A stretch of DNA of 64,000 bases, from assembly GCA_002363155.1 (NCBI GenBank), contig DEWH01000024.1, positions 1 through 64,000 of the forward strand, in the 5' to 3' direction. The position numbers were made by a program, and so were the translations under genes. Position 1 is the stretch's first letter, and each line of letters starts with the position of its first letter. This document shows, piece after piece, positions 27,093 through 34,930 of the stretch. The DNA comes from Ruminococcaceae bacterium UBA3215. Lineage in GTDB: Bacteria > Bacillota > Clostridia > Oscillospirales > Ruminococcaceae. The notes under the pieces were generated by a model. That model did not search any database, had not been told where the DNA came from, and worked only from the letters and a program-made list of their open reading frames with translations.

Positions 27093-28355
27093 TCATTTCA
27101 GAGTAATTATCCCCTTGTCGAGCAGTCTCTGTGCCGCAAGGATTATCCCCATTCGTCCGGTGTCGTATGTAAGACCGCCCTGGAGCCATACCGCGAACGG
27201 TTCGCGGAGCGGTGCGTCCGCAGACAGCTCTATCGACGCACCCATTGTGAATGCGCCCGCCGCCATTATTACCTGGCTGTCGTAGCCGGGCATATCCCAC
27301 GGCTCCGGGGTAACGAAGCTGTCAACCGGGCTTCCTGCCTGTATTCCCTCGCAGAATGCGATCAGCGCTTTCCGGGAGCCGAGCTTCACCGCGGTGATGA
27401 TGTCGGTGCGGTACTCGTTGTAGTGCGGAAACGCTTCAAATCCGAGCTTGCGGAAGAATGCGGAAGCGAAGGTAGCGGTCTTTACCGCGTTCTTTACCAC
27501 CTCGGGAGCATAGAAAAGCCCGAGGAAAAGGCTACGGTTCATATCGAGAGTACAGCCGACTTCCTTGCCGGTGCCGACAGTGGTGAGACGGTAGGAGCAA
27601 AGCTCTACCAGGTCTTTTCTTCCCGCGATATAACCGCCGGTGGGAGCGATGCCGCCGCCGAGGTTCTTTATAAGGGAGCCGACGATGAGGTCTGCACCCA
27701 CATCACAGGGCTCAACGCGCTCGACGAGTTCGCCGTAGCAGTTGTCAACGATAATTATAGCGTCCGGATTCACGCCTTTTACCGCGTCTATCATCTCGCT
27801 TATCTCGGAAACGGAGATCGACGGGCGCAGGCTGTAACCGCGGGAACGCTGGATATAAGCGACTTTGCAGCCGCGGGCAAGATCGCTGATCTTACCGAAA
27901 TTTACTCTCCCGTCCGGAAGCAGGTCTATCTGGTCATACTTAACTCCGAACTCGGTCAGCGAACCGCCTCTCTTGCCGAAGATGACCTCATTCAGCGTAT
28001 CGTAGGGCGTTCCGGTGAGCGAGAGCATCAGATCTCCCGGGCGAAGCACGCCGAAAAGCGCAGTTGAGATCGCGTGGGTCCCGTTCACGAAGTTGTGGCG
28101 CACGAGTGCGTCCTCCGCGCCGAGGACCTGTGCGAACACAGCGTCGAGCTTGTCGCGCCCGTCATCGCCGTAGCCGTAGCCGGTAGTACCTTTTAGGTGC
28201 ATTTCACCGACGCGGTTGTCGATAAAAGCTTTCAGCACCTTCTCACTGTTGCATCTTGCTGTATGGTCAATGCGGTCGAATGCTTCGGAAGCATCTTCCT
28301 CCGCTTCAATCGCAATATTCTCAAGTTCTTTATCCGGATTGAAATAACAGCTCAT
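27093..28355 (-). CDS. Methionine gamma-lyase/aluminium-resistance family PLP enzyme
   Basis: A 420-residue fold-type I PLP enzyme of the Cys/Met-metabolism related family annotated as methionine gamma-lyase or aluminium resistance protein. The start at 28355 follows AACAGGAGATAAGG. Visible features: GTTGYGYGDDGRDKLD, the glycine-rich PLP phosphate loop region NFVNGTHAISTALFGVLRPGD, IIVDNCYGELV with the PLP-ring aspartate, and the Schiff-base lysine in DLIVGSLIKNLGGGIAPTGGYIAG. The true reaction is not settled for this branch. Head of a likely unit with the NUDIX gene and rimO. Confidence 0.9.
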   Translation of the reverse strand: MSCYFNPDKELENIAIEAEEDASEAFDRIDHTARCNSEKVLKAFIDNRVGEMHLKGTTGYGYGDDGRDKLDAVFAQVLGAEDALVRHNFVNGTHAISTALFGVLRPGDLMLSLTGTPYDTLNEVIFGKRGGSLTEFGVKYDQIDLLPDGRVNFGKISDLARGCKVAYIQRSRGYSLRPSISVSEISEMIDAVKGVNPDAIIIVDNCYGELVERVEPCDVGADLIVGSLIKNLGGGIAPTGGYIAGRKDLVELCSYRLTTVGTGKEVGCTLDMNRSLFLGLFYAPEVVKNAVKTATFASAFFRKLGFEAFPHYNEYRTDIITAVKLGSRKALIAFCEGIQAGSPVDSFVTPEPWDMPGYDSQVIMAAGAFTMGASIELSADAPLREPFAVWLQGGLTYDTGRMGIILAAQRLLDKGIITLK

Positions 28356-28696
28356 TTCCTTATCTCCTGTTTTGTATATATTTCTTTCCGCGCCTTCGCG
28401 CATGTCCTGCGCAGACAGCGCAAGGTCTGTCGGTCAGCCCCTCTGTCACCTGACGGCGACACCTCCCCGTTTGCGGGGAGATCACCCTTTAAAAAGGGGC
28501 TTGACCCCTAAACCTTTTTGACCGTAACACGGAAATCGTAAAAATTCCATATTGTTGTAAACATATCATATAAGTCTTTTATATCTTTCTTTTAAGAGAC
28601 TTGTCAAGTTCCGTATTACGGTCATTGGGGTCAAGCGCCCTTGCGCTTGCGCGGGACGGGGGCGCGCAGCCCCAGCGCCGTCTGCGAAGACGCGCG
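28356..28696. other. Repeat-filled intergenic region upstream of the PLP enzyme gene
   Basis: About 340 bp without a gene. 28395-28515 holds CTGTCGGTCAGCCCCTCTGTCACCTGACGGC-type modules, also found at 49155-49230, with a CCCCGTTTGCGGGG hairpin and CCCTTTAAAAAGGGG. 28520-28623 is a 104-bp element with 15-bp inverted ends. 28624-28703 holds type-A-like modules that run into the GNAT stop codon. On the minus strand TTGACA (28607-28602) with TATAAA 18 bases on is a possible promoter. Confidence 0.65.
28520..28623. repeat. 104-bp element with 15-bp terminal inverted repeats
   Basis: GACCGTAACACGGAA (28520-28534) and TTCCGTATTACGGTC (28609-28623) are inverted copies with one mismatch. A second copy with an intact left end and a decayed right end is at 9024-9100; both share CTTGTCAAGTT. 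The size suggests a miniature inverted-repeat element or a hairpin repeat. Confidence 0.65.
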
Positions 28697-29440
28697 TCAG
28701 CGCCGCATGTCAGCGCAAACCGCCTCTCCCGCAGGCTCAAAACCGCACTTACGGTAGAAGCCTTCAAGCTCTCCGGCGCAGAACAGGAACACCTCGTTCC
28801 CGCATGCCGACTCCTCGGTGCAGATATGCGCAAGGAGACTGCCGGCAAGACCCTTTCCGCGCTCTTCCGGTACGGTGCATATATAAGAAAGGTATGATAT
28901 GCCGCCGGACGCGAACATTCTTACCGCGCATGCCGAACTGCCGAGAGCATAAAGCCGCGCCGTGCCGTGCCGGAGCATATGACTTGTATCAGTGTACCAC
29001 TTATTGAAGTCAATGTCAAATCCGCTTTTCGCAATTTCGTATATTTCACCGATAGAAACTGCGGTTCCTGTCTGTACTTTGTATATATCGTCGGTTTTTT
29101 TGATTCCGTCGCCCGCCCTCATCAGCAGAAGCTTTTCCGCGCCGTAAGAGCCGGTCTTTTCATACAGACTGTACGGCATGAGCACCACGGAGAACTGCCC
29201 GCAGCCGAGAAATGCGGCAAGCTCCGCGCTCCGCGCTTTCCCTATATGCCCGCAGTCCGCCGCCGTCGCTTCGCCGTAGTAGCTGCCGATCACAGCACCG
29301 CCGTCCTGCACCCAGAACCGGCAGAAATCATAACCGAAGCCGTATGCTTCCGCAAGCGATCGTATCTTCTCTGTATAGACGGTGAGGTCATCGCCGAGCG
29401 CCCTGTAAAGAGCCGCACTGTCGGTAACAGCCCTTATCAT
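28697..29440 (-). CDS. GNAT family N-acetyltransferase
   Basis: A 247-residue protein with a C-terminal GNAT fold at about 120-247. The acetyl-CoA loop is visible in ICTVPEERGKGLAGSLLAHI, and FLFCAGELEGFYRKCGFEPAGEA matches the end of the domain. The N-terminal 110 residues may be a second, degenerate acetyltransferase half. Its ATG overlaps the stop of the upstream M42 peptidase gene by 4 bp. The last codons CGG CGC TGA lie within a dispersed repeat. Substrate unknown. Confidence 0.85.
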   Translation of the reverse strand: MIRAVTDSAALYRALGDDLTVYTEKIRSLAEAYGFGYDFCRFWVQDGGAVIGSYYGEATAADCGHIGKARSAELAAFLGCGQFSVVLMPYSLYEKTGSYGAEKLLLMRAGDGIKKTDDIYKVQTGTAVSIGEIYEIAKSGFDIDFNKWYTDTSHMLRHGTARLYALGSSACAVRMFASGGISYLSYICTVPEERGKGLAGSLLAHICTEESACGNEVFLFCAGELEGFYRKCGFEPAGEAVCADMRR

Positions 29441-30474
29441 TGCAGCTCTCCGAGCCGTTTAAGAAGCTCCCGCGCAGTATCGAACACTGCCGTAACGTCC
29501 TCTTTCTTCATCACGCAGGAGGGGGAATGCAGATAGCGCGTCGGAACGGAAAGAGCCGCTGTGCGCACCCCGCCGACTGCCTTGTGAACGGCTCCGCTGT
29601 CATTCCCGCCGGCGATAAGGGATTTGGTCTGGTTCTTTGCGCCGATGTCGTCCGCAGCCCTGCGCGCAAGTTTGTACAGCTCACGGTCATAGATCGTCGA
29701 TCTGTCCATGAACGATACCACAACGCCCTCACCGAGCCGGCAGACTTCCTTCTCGTCCTCGCTTCCGGCAATGTCGCAGGCGGTGGTGGTTTCAAGTATT
29801 ACCGCAATGTCCGGCTTGACGGTAAACGCAGCGCACTGCGCACCGCGGGTCCCGATCTCCTCCTGCACCGTGAACACGAAATACGCGTCATACGGCAGCT
29901 CCTCGTTCAGCATCGTCAGCATCACCGCACAGCCCGCACGGTCATCAAGCGCCTTGCCCTTGATAAAGCCGTCGCCGAACTCCTCATAGCTGCCCATAAA
30001 ATAGCAGAAATCGCCCTGGTCAGCATACTTTCTCGCTTCCTCGGCATTCTCCGCGCCTATATCTATCGCAAGATCCTCGATCTTCGGCTGCTTTTCCTCT
30101 TCGTCGGAAGTGAGCTGGTGCAGCGCTTTTGCCGCTATCACTCCTACGGTCCCGTTTGCGAAAACCACACGCCTGCCGAACACAACGGAAGAAGAGATGC
30201 CGCCGACAGGTGCAAATTTCAGCCGCCCGTCCTCGCACACATAAGTCACGATAAAGCCTACTTCGTCCATGTGCGCACAGTACATTATCTTCTTTGCGGG
30301 AGCTTTCGCGCCCTTTTTGAATACGATCAGATTGCCGATGCTGTCAGTGGTGACGGTGCAGCCGGCAGGTATGCGGGAAGATATGAAATCGCGCACCGCG
30401 CCCTCGTCTCCGCTTGTACCGCAGAGCTTTGACAGCTTTTCCGTAAGATCGAAAAGCTCCTTGTTTTCAGACAT
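29437..30474 (-). CDS. M42 family aminopeptidase, copy 2
   Basis: A 345-residue metallo-aminopeptidase of family M42. The start at 30474 has GGAGG 8 bases upstream and overlaps the preceding gene by 8 bp. Metal ligands and catalytic residues are in AHMDEVGFIVTYV, ALDDRAGCAVML and VQEEIGTRGAQ, and the C-terminal RTAALSVPTRYLHSPSCV is typical. These enzymes form large tetrahedral complexes that trim peptides in the cytoplasm. It follows a paralogue in tandem and is coupled to a GNAT gene. Confidence 0.93.
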   Translation of the reverse strand: MSENKELFDLTEKLSKLCGTSGDEGAVRDFISSRIPAGCTVTTDSIGNLIVFKKGAKAPAKKIMYCAHMDEVGFIVTYVCEDGRLKFAPVGGISSSVVFGRRVVFANGTVGVIAAKALHQLTSDEEEKQPKIEDLAIDIGAENAEEARKYADQGDFCYFMGSYEEFGDGFIKGKALDDRAGCAVMLTMLNEELPYDAYFVFTVQEEIGTRGAQCAAFTVKPDIAVILETTTACDIAGSEDEKEVCRLGEGVVVSFMDRSTIYDRELYKLARRAADDIGAKNQTKSLIAGGNDSGAVHKAVGGVRTAALSVPTRYLHSPSCVMKKEDVTAVFDTARELLKRLGELQ

Positions 30475-31495
30475 CTCCCTCACCTCCGGTCAGAAATGCA
30501 GCCATAAGTCTGCCAACAGCTTCCACATCAACGGTATCGATCACCTCAACCGGCGTGTGCATGTACTTCAGCGGTATTGATATCAGCGCCGTGCGAATAC
30601 CGCCGTGAGAAACGGAAATATCGTCCGCGTCGGTGCCGGTGGAACGCCCCATGACCTCGGTCTGGAACGGTATCTTCTTATCCGCGGCAAGCTTTTTCAG
30701 CTCCGCGGTGATCTCTCTGTCAAGCACGGGTGAAACGCCGATCATCGCGCCCTTTCCCATGACTCCGCACTCGTGCTTCTTCGCGTCGGAAGTGTAGGCA
30801 AAGCTTACGTCCGTTGCGAGAGCGATGTCGGCACGGCTGTTGAACGCGGATATTATCGCGCCCCTGCTGCCGACTTCCTCCTGCGAAGCGAAGAGGACTT
30901 CTATATTATAAGGAAGCTCCCGTCCTTTCACAAGCTCCAGCGCGTGCAGTACAGCTGCCACTCCGGCGCGGTCGTCAAGCGCTTTTGCAGTACGTCTTGT
31001 GCCTGCAAGCTTTGCAAGGCGGTTGTCTATAGTTACCCGGTCGCCGGGAGAAACGACTTTTTCAGCCGTTTCACGGCTCGGAAATCCCACATCTATCGCA
31101 ATATCGGAAGTTTTCTGCGTCTTGTCCTTATTATCGGCTGCGACATGCGGCGGGAGAGTGCAGATAACTCCCCGGATATCTCCGCTCTCACAGTGAACGG
31201 TGACAGTCTGTGCGGCATAGAGCCTTCTGTCGGTGCCGCCGCAGTTCCCCACTTTGAGGAACCCGTCCTCGTCGATATAGGTGACAATAAAGCCGATCTC
31301 GTCGATGTGGGCTTCGAGCATAACGGTAGGCTTTCCGTTGTTCCGGTCACCGATAAATCCGGTGACACAGCCGAATCTGTCGGCTGCTGCATCGGGAGCA
31401 TACTGCGCAAGCAAGGCTCTTGCCGCTTCGCAGGCTCCGTCTTCCGCACCGGAAACGCCGTTTGCGGCACAGAGCTTTTCAAGTATTTCGTCCAT
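30467..31495 (-). CDS. M42 family aminopeptidase, copy 1
   Basis: A 342-residue M42 peptidase, the first gene of a tandem pair. EAHIDEIGFIVTYI, ALDDRAGVAAVL, SQEEVGSRGAI and IRTALISIPLKYMHTPVEV carry the metal and catalytic residues. It is clearly related to the next gene but diverged throughout, so the pair is an old duplication and may give two specificities or a mixed complex. Expressed from the promoter at 31535-31563. Confidence 0.93.
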   Translation of the reverse strand: MDEILEKLCAANGVSGAEDGACEAARALLAQYAPDAAADRFGCVTGFIGDRNNGKPTVMLEAHIDEIGFIVTYIDEDGFLKVGNCGGTDRRLYAAQTVTVHCESGDIRGVICTLPPHVAADNKDKTQKTSDIAIDVGFPSRETAEKVVSPGDRVTIDNRLAKLAGTRRTAKALDDRAGVAAVLHALELVKGRELPYNIEVLFASQEEVGSRGAIISAFNSRADIALATDVSFAYTSDAKKHECGVMGKGAMIGVSPVLDREITAELKKLAADKKIPFQTEVMGRSTGTDADDISVSHGGIRTALISIPLKYMHTPVEVIDTVDVEAVGRLMAAFLTGGEGDV

Positions 31496-31534
31496 ATTAT
31501 TTCCTTTCGATTAAAAACAAACTCGATCTTATTA

Positions 31535-31563
31535 ATTATAACACTTTACCCTTGCATTTACAA
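31535..31563 (-). promoter_or_regulatory. Sigma-A promoter for the M42 pair
   Basis: On the minus strand TTGTAA, a 17-base spacer and TATAAT, about 40 bases before the start at 31495. Confidence 0.87.
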
Positions 31564-31586
31564 GTGCGGAACATAACATTTTTTCT

Positions 31587-31614
31587 GCATAATCCCGGAA
31601 ATTATGGTAAGAAT
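31587..31614 (+). promoter_or_regulatory. Sigma-F-type promoter for the SpoIIQ-like gene
   Basis: GCATA, a 14-base spacer and GGTAAGAAT. This fits the forespore sigma-F pattern (GywTA and GGnnAnAnT). Distance to the ATG at 31677 is about 60 bases. No sigma-A promoter is evident on this strand. Confidence 0.65.
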
Positions 31615-31676
31615 ATTTCCATAAAGACACGATGTCTTGAACGCCACCATTACATGAACAGAAAGGAACGGAAAAT

Positions 31677-32408
31677 ATGAAAAAGGTAAGATTTACGAAC
31701 GGCATACAGGGCAAGGGGTTTGCAGCGGCACTTGCGCTCAGTATATGTGCGGTGGGGCTGTCCACCTACGCCGCGTACAACGGGGCGGTGAGAAGCTCCG
31801 TAACACCGAAGGAGGAGCCGTATGACGACAATGTGTTTATCTTCACTGAGCCGGCGGAGACCGTAAACGCGGAGAAGACGGGAATACCGAAGGAGACCGC
31901 GAAAGCGACGGAAGCCGCTGTGGAGGAATATGCCGTGCCGATCACCGAGGAGCCGGCAGAAACGGCGCTTGCCGATGAAGCCGGGCTTATTTTCAAGAGT
32001 GCAAAAACTGTCCCGATAGCGGACGGAAAGGTGATAAACCCGTACAGCGGCGGCGAACTTGTTAAGAGCGAGACTCTCGGAGTATGGAAGACCCACGACG
32101 GCGCGGATATTGCCGCTCCTCTCGGCACAGCAGTCTCGGCGATGATGAAGGGGACTGTGACGGAAGTAAAGAACGATCCGCTCTGGGGAGTCTCGGTGAC
32201 GATCGATCACGGGGACGGTGTGGTCGGCTATTACTCGAATCTTGACACGAACGTGAGTGTTAAGGCGGGGCAGGAAGTTGCCATGGGCGAGATCATAGGT
32301 CAGGTAGGCAATACCGCGGACATCGAATGCAAGCTCGAACCGCATCTCCATTTCGGCGTGACCGTCGGCGGCGCGTGGACAGACCCAATGAAGTTCGTAG
32401 AAGACTAA
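31677..32408 (+). CDS. M23 (LytM) domain protein, SpoIIQ-like
   Basis: A 243-residue protein with one N-terminal helix (ALALSICAVGLSTYAAY, about 18-35), a Glu/Ala/Thr-rich linker and a C-terminal LytM domain at about 120-240. The zinc residues appear intact: HDGADIA (HxxxD) and HLHFGV. SpoIIQ is a forespore membrane protein of this layout that binds SpoIIIAH during engulfment; clostridial SpoIIQ keeps an active LytM site whereas the Bacillus one does not. The sigma-F-type promoter and position just upstream of spoIIA support a forespore role. A general cell-wall endopeptidase is the alternative. Confidence 0.82.
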   Translation: MKKVRFTNGIQGKGFAAALALSICAVGLSTYAAYNGAVRSSVTPKEEPYDDNVFIFTEPAETVNAEKTGIPKETAKATEAAVEEYAVPITEEPAETALADEAGLIFKSAKTVPIADGKVINPYSGGELVKSETLGVWKTHDGADIAAPLGTAVSAMMKGTVTEVKNDPLWGVSVTIDHGDGVVGYYSNLDTNVSVKAGQEVAMGEIIGQVGNTADIECKLEPHLHFGVTVGGAWTDPMKFVED

Positions 32409-32411
32409 GCG

Positions 32412-32505
32412 CCGAAGCCGGCGCCGGCGACTGCTGTATTTCAGAGCTTTCTGCTATGGGCAGCTCTTTACTGAAATGCAGTGGGGCTGGCAAAGACTCC
32501 GTCAG
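32412..32505. repeat. Dispersed repeat, type B end module
   Basis: Contains ACTGCTGTATTTCAGAGC, CTGAAATGCAGTGGGG and TTGGC/CTGGCAAAGACTCCGTC, matching 39810-39897 and 46735-46808. It sits between the SpoIIQ-like stop codon and the terminator. Confidence 0.7.
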
Positions 32506-32517
32506 ATCAAAAAAGAT

Positions 32518-32553
32518 ATTCCCGATAAGAAACCGGTCTTATCGGGAATTTTC
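32518..32553 (+). terminator. Rho-independent terminator
   Basis: ATTCCCGATAAGA/TCTTATCGGGAAT stem followed by TTTTC. It ends the SpoIIQ-like transcript after the inserted repeat module. Confidence 0.8.
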
Positions 32554-32571
32554 TTGTATAAAACTATATCC

Positions 32572-32578
32572 TGTCGAA
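32572..32578 (+). promoter_or_regulatory. Candidate Spo0A box upstream of spoIIAA
   Basis: TGTCGAA is a perfect 0A-box core, 94 bases before the spoIIAA start. spoIIA operons are activated by Spo0A~P in known spore formers. No clear sigma-H elements could be picked. Confidence 0.5.
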
Positions 32579-32671
32579 AAGAAAATCCCGCCCCGACAGG
32601 GACCGACACGATCCGCACAAAAAAAGTGGTATATTAGACAGGAACGGATTATAAAGAAAGGGAGATTTGAA

Positions 32672-33001
32672 ATGTCAGTCGATTTTGAATACGGAATGTT
32701 CGGTCTTACCGCAAAGATCGCCGGCGACGTCGATCATCACGCCGCAGCCGAAATGCGCGTTATGATAGACGGCGAGCTTGAACGCTCAATGCCCGACCTG
32801 CTCATCTTCGATATGAGCGGCGTAACATTTATGGACAGCTCCGGCGTAGGACTTGTCCTCGGACGAGTAAGAACGATGAAGCAGTGGGACGGAAAAGTAA
32901 AGATATCCGATCCCTCCGCCCGCGCGGAAAAGATACTGAAAATGTCGGGGCTTGAGCCTATGATAACCTGGAAACCTTTCGGAAAGGAGAAGCGCGTATG
33001 A
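32672..33001 (+). CDS. spoIIAA: Anti-sigma-F factor antagonist
   Basis: A 109-residue STAS-domain protein. In its dephosphorylated form it binds SpoIIAB and frees sigma-F in the forespore. The phosphoacceptor serine is in FMDSSGVGLVLGR at about residues 56-68. The start at 32672 follows AAAGGGAG; the longer frame upstream is not needed. Its TGA overlaps the spoIIAB ATG by 4 bp. Confidence 0.95.
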   Translation: MSVDFEYGMFGLTAKIAGDVDHHAAAEMRVMIDGELERSMPDLLIFDMSGVTFMDSSGVGLVLGRVRTMKQWDGKVKISDPSARAEKILKMSGLEPMITWKPFGKEKRV

Positions 33002-33435
33002 AAAAAGCCGCAAACAGCATGAAGATAACATTCCCCGGCTACTCCAAAAACGAGAGCCTCGCAAGAATGTGCGCCGCCGCATTCGCCGCCCAGCTTGACC
33101 CCACTGTCGAGGAAATAAGCGATATCAAAGCCGCCGTTTCCGAAGCGGTCACCAACTGCATAGTCCACGGCTACCGTGATACTATCGGAGATATAGATAT
33201 GAAGATGAAGATACTCGATAACGACACCCTCTACATAAAGATCACCGATAAAGGCACCGGCATAGAGGACGTTGAGCAGGCTATGCAGCCGCTCTTTACC
33301 ACCTGCCCGGAGGGAGAACGCGCCGGTCTCGGATTCGCGGTAATGGAAAGCTTCACCGATAAGCTCCGCGTGAAAAGCACCCCCGGCAAAGGCACAAGCG
33401 TGACCATGATAAAGCAGGTATGCCGCAGAGGATAG
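32998..33435 (+). CDS. spoIIAB: Anti-sigma-F factor, serine kinase
   Basis: A 145-residue GHKL-fold kinase that holds sigma-F inactive and phosphorylates SpoIIAA. The ATP-binding N box (AAVSEAVTNCIVHGY), the DKGTGIED loop and GLGFAVMESF G2 box are intact. It is translationally coupled to spoIIAA and lies one base ahead of sigF, the canonical spoIIA order. Confidence 0.96.
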   Translation: MKKAANSMKITFPGYSKNESLARMCAAAFAAQLDPTVEEISDIKAAVSEAVTNCIVHGYRDTIGDIDMKMKILDNDTLYIKITDKGTGIEDVEQAMQPLFTTCPEGERAGLGFAVMESFTDKLRVKSTPGKGTSVTMIKQVCRRG

Positions 33436-33436
33436 A

Positions 33437-34087
33437 ATGGACAGACTTACCGACGAATTTGTTGAACAGAATATGGGGCTCGTGCATTCCCTCGCAAGCC
33501 GGTTCCGCGGACGCGGCATCGAATACGAGGAACTGGTCTCTGCCGGAAGCATGGGTCTTGTCAAGGCGGCAAGGGGATTCGACGAGTCCAGGGGGCTGCG
33601 GTTTTCCACCTATGCAGTACCCGTTATTCTCGGGGAAATAAAACGTCTGTTCCGGGACGGGGGAACTGTAAAGGTGAGCCGGACGATAAAGGAGCTCTCC
33701 CTTAAGATCGCAGCCTACCGCGAACACTGCGCCGCCGAAGGGAGAAGCCCCACTGTCGCCGAGATAGCGGACAAGCTCGGGGAGACGGAGGAAAGTGTGA
33801 CAGAAGCTATCGCCGCATCCCGCCCCGCGGTTTCGCTTACCGGCGGGGAAGAGGAGGGCGCGGAATTCGACGTTCCCGTGGAACCGCCCCAGATAAAGGC
33901 TACCGAATATATCGCCCTCGGTCAGTGCCTCGGCTCTCTTGACGAGCAGGACAGACGGCTTATCTACCTGCGGTATATGCTGGAAAAGACCCAGGCCGAA
34001 ACGGGCAGGATACTCGGAATGACCCAGGTGCAGGTCTCCCGCCGTGAGAAGAAGATACTTGACAGCCTGCGTTCGATGCTGGTATAA
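33437..34087 (+). CDS. sigF: RNA polymerase sporulation sigma factor F
   Basis: A 216-residue sigma factor with regions 2, 3 and 4: YEELVSAGSMGLVKAARGFDESRGLRFSTYAVPVILGEIKR is the hallmark region 2, and LDEQDRRLIYLRYMLEKTQAETGRILGMTQVQVSRREKKIL is region 4. Length is slightly below the 255 residues of B. subtilis. Operon position after spoIIAA-spoIIAB makes sigma-F rather than sigma-G the assignment. It directs the first forespore programme. Confidence 0.94.
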   Translation: MDRLTDEFVEQNMGLVHSLASRFRGRGIEYEELVSAGSMGLVKAARGFDESRGLRFSTYAVPVILGEIKRLFRDGGTVKVSRTIKELSLKIAAYREHCAAEGRSPTVAEIADKLGETEESVTEAIAASRPAVSLTGGEEEGAEFDVPVEPPQIKATEYIALGQCLGSLDEQDRRLIYLRYMLEKTQAETGRILGMTQVQVSRREKKILDSLRSMLV

Positions 34088-34111
34088 TAAGCGAAGCAAG
34101 ACTCCTGTTTG

Positions 34112-34190
34112 CGTCACGATTCAGAATCATCGCCGCAGGCGATACCAAAATTATTCATTATTCATTATTCATTTTTCACTATTCATTTTT
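34112..34190. repeat. Dispersed ATTCATTATTCATT repeat
   Basis: GCGTCACGATTCAGAATC, a CGCCGCAGGCG hairpin, ACCAAAATT and several ATTCATT units. The second half recurs at 62996-63061 and a reverse variant at 23471-23540. Confidence 0.7.
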
Positions 34191-34586
34191 TCCGAACCCG
34201 CACATTCCGCCGTCAAGGGCGGGGGAGGAGATGTCGCCGCCGATCACCTTTCCGTCGCACACCATAACGTGGGCTTCGGTGTTCTCGACATGCTCGCCGC
34301 GCACGGAGATAACGCTGAAAGTATAGACCTGCGCTTCCCGGGAACGGTATCCGCTCAGATCATATCCCTGGGACTTCTGAAGATCGTTGTAACGTTCATA
34401 GACATCGCTGAATTCTTCGGGAATGGTAACGGCCTTGCAAGACCCGCCCTCCGCCACAGCGATGTTTTTGCTGTTTAAGAAGGATACCGCATCTTCCTCG
34501 GAAGAAACCTTATAGGAGGAAGAGCATGCTGACAGTATAAGCGCCGCGGCTGTGATAACAGCCGCTTTTCCTGTGATCGTTTTCAA
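34179..34586 (-). CDS. DUF4830-type lipoprotein
   Basis: A 135-residue lipoprotein read from a TTG at 34586 that follows AAGGGGCG. The signal peptide ends at a lipobox ILSAC at about residue 21. The mature part has DVYERYNDLQKSQGYDLSGYRSREAQVYTFSV, the pattern I associate with DUF4830. VMVCDGKVIGGDISSPALDGGM closes the domain. It is anchored outside the membrane; function unknown. Confidence 0.78.
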   Translation of the reverse strand: MKTITGKAAVITAAALILSACSSSYKVSSEEDAVSFLNSKNIAVAEGGSCKAVTIPEEFSDVYERYNDLQKSQGYDLSGYRSREAQVYTFSVISVRGEHVENTEAHVMVCDGKVIGGDISSPALDGGMCGFGKNE

Positions 34587-34930
34587 GTGTAACGCCCCTT
34601 TTCTTTGCAATTTCAACAAAATTTAGTGGTTCATTTTTCCTTTCTATACAATATATGTGGTAAAATCAACAAAAAGTATCTGCGCAGATAAGCAATGTTG
34701 ACAAAATTTATTTTTGAAGCGCCGTTTTTCGGCTTCAAAACCGCCTTTTCGACACTTCGTTTTGTTGATAATAACCACAAAAGGCATAAGTGATTTGTTG
34801 TGTTTTGTCCTGTTTAGGCATTTTATATAAAGCAGGTAAAAAAAATTTAGTCAAATAGGTACTTACATTTTATTGAAAATTCTGTTATTATATATGAGTA
34901 AAATATTACTCAAACAGGAGGTCCCCACAA
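34587..34930. other. AT-rich divergent intergenic region
   Basis: About 344 bp between the lipoprotein gene and the sugar-ABC ATPase gene. It contains an imperfect hairpin GAAGCGCCGTTTTTCGGCTTC, repeated TTGTTG/CAACAA stretches and the promoter at 34863-34891. No gene or dispersed repeat seen. Confidence 0.6.
34863..34891 (+). promoter_or_regulatory. Promoter for the sugar-ABC ATPase
   Basis: TTACAT, a 17-base spacer and TATTAT, about 40 bases before the start at 34931; the RBS is CAGGAGGTCC. Confidence 0.7.

Noticed and set aside
26133..28067. 644-codon open frame opposite rimO, NUDIX and the PLP enzyme
   Set aside because: It spans three well-supported genes on the other strand and has no coherent domain.
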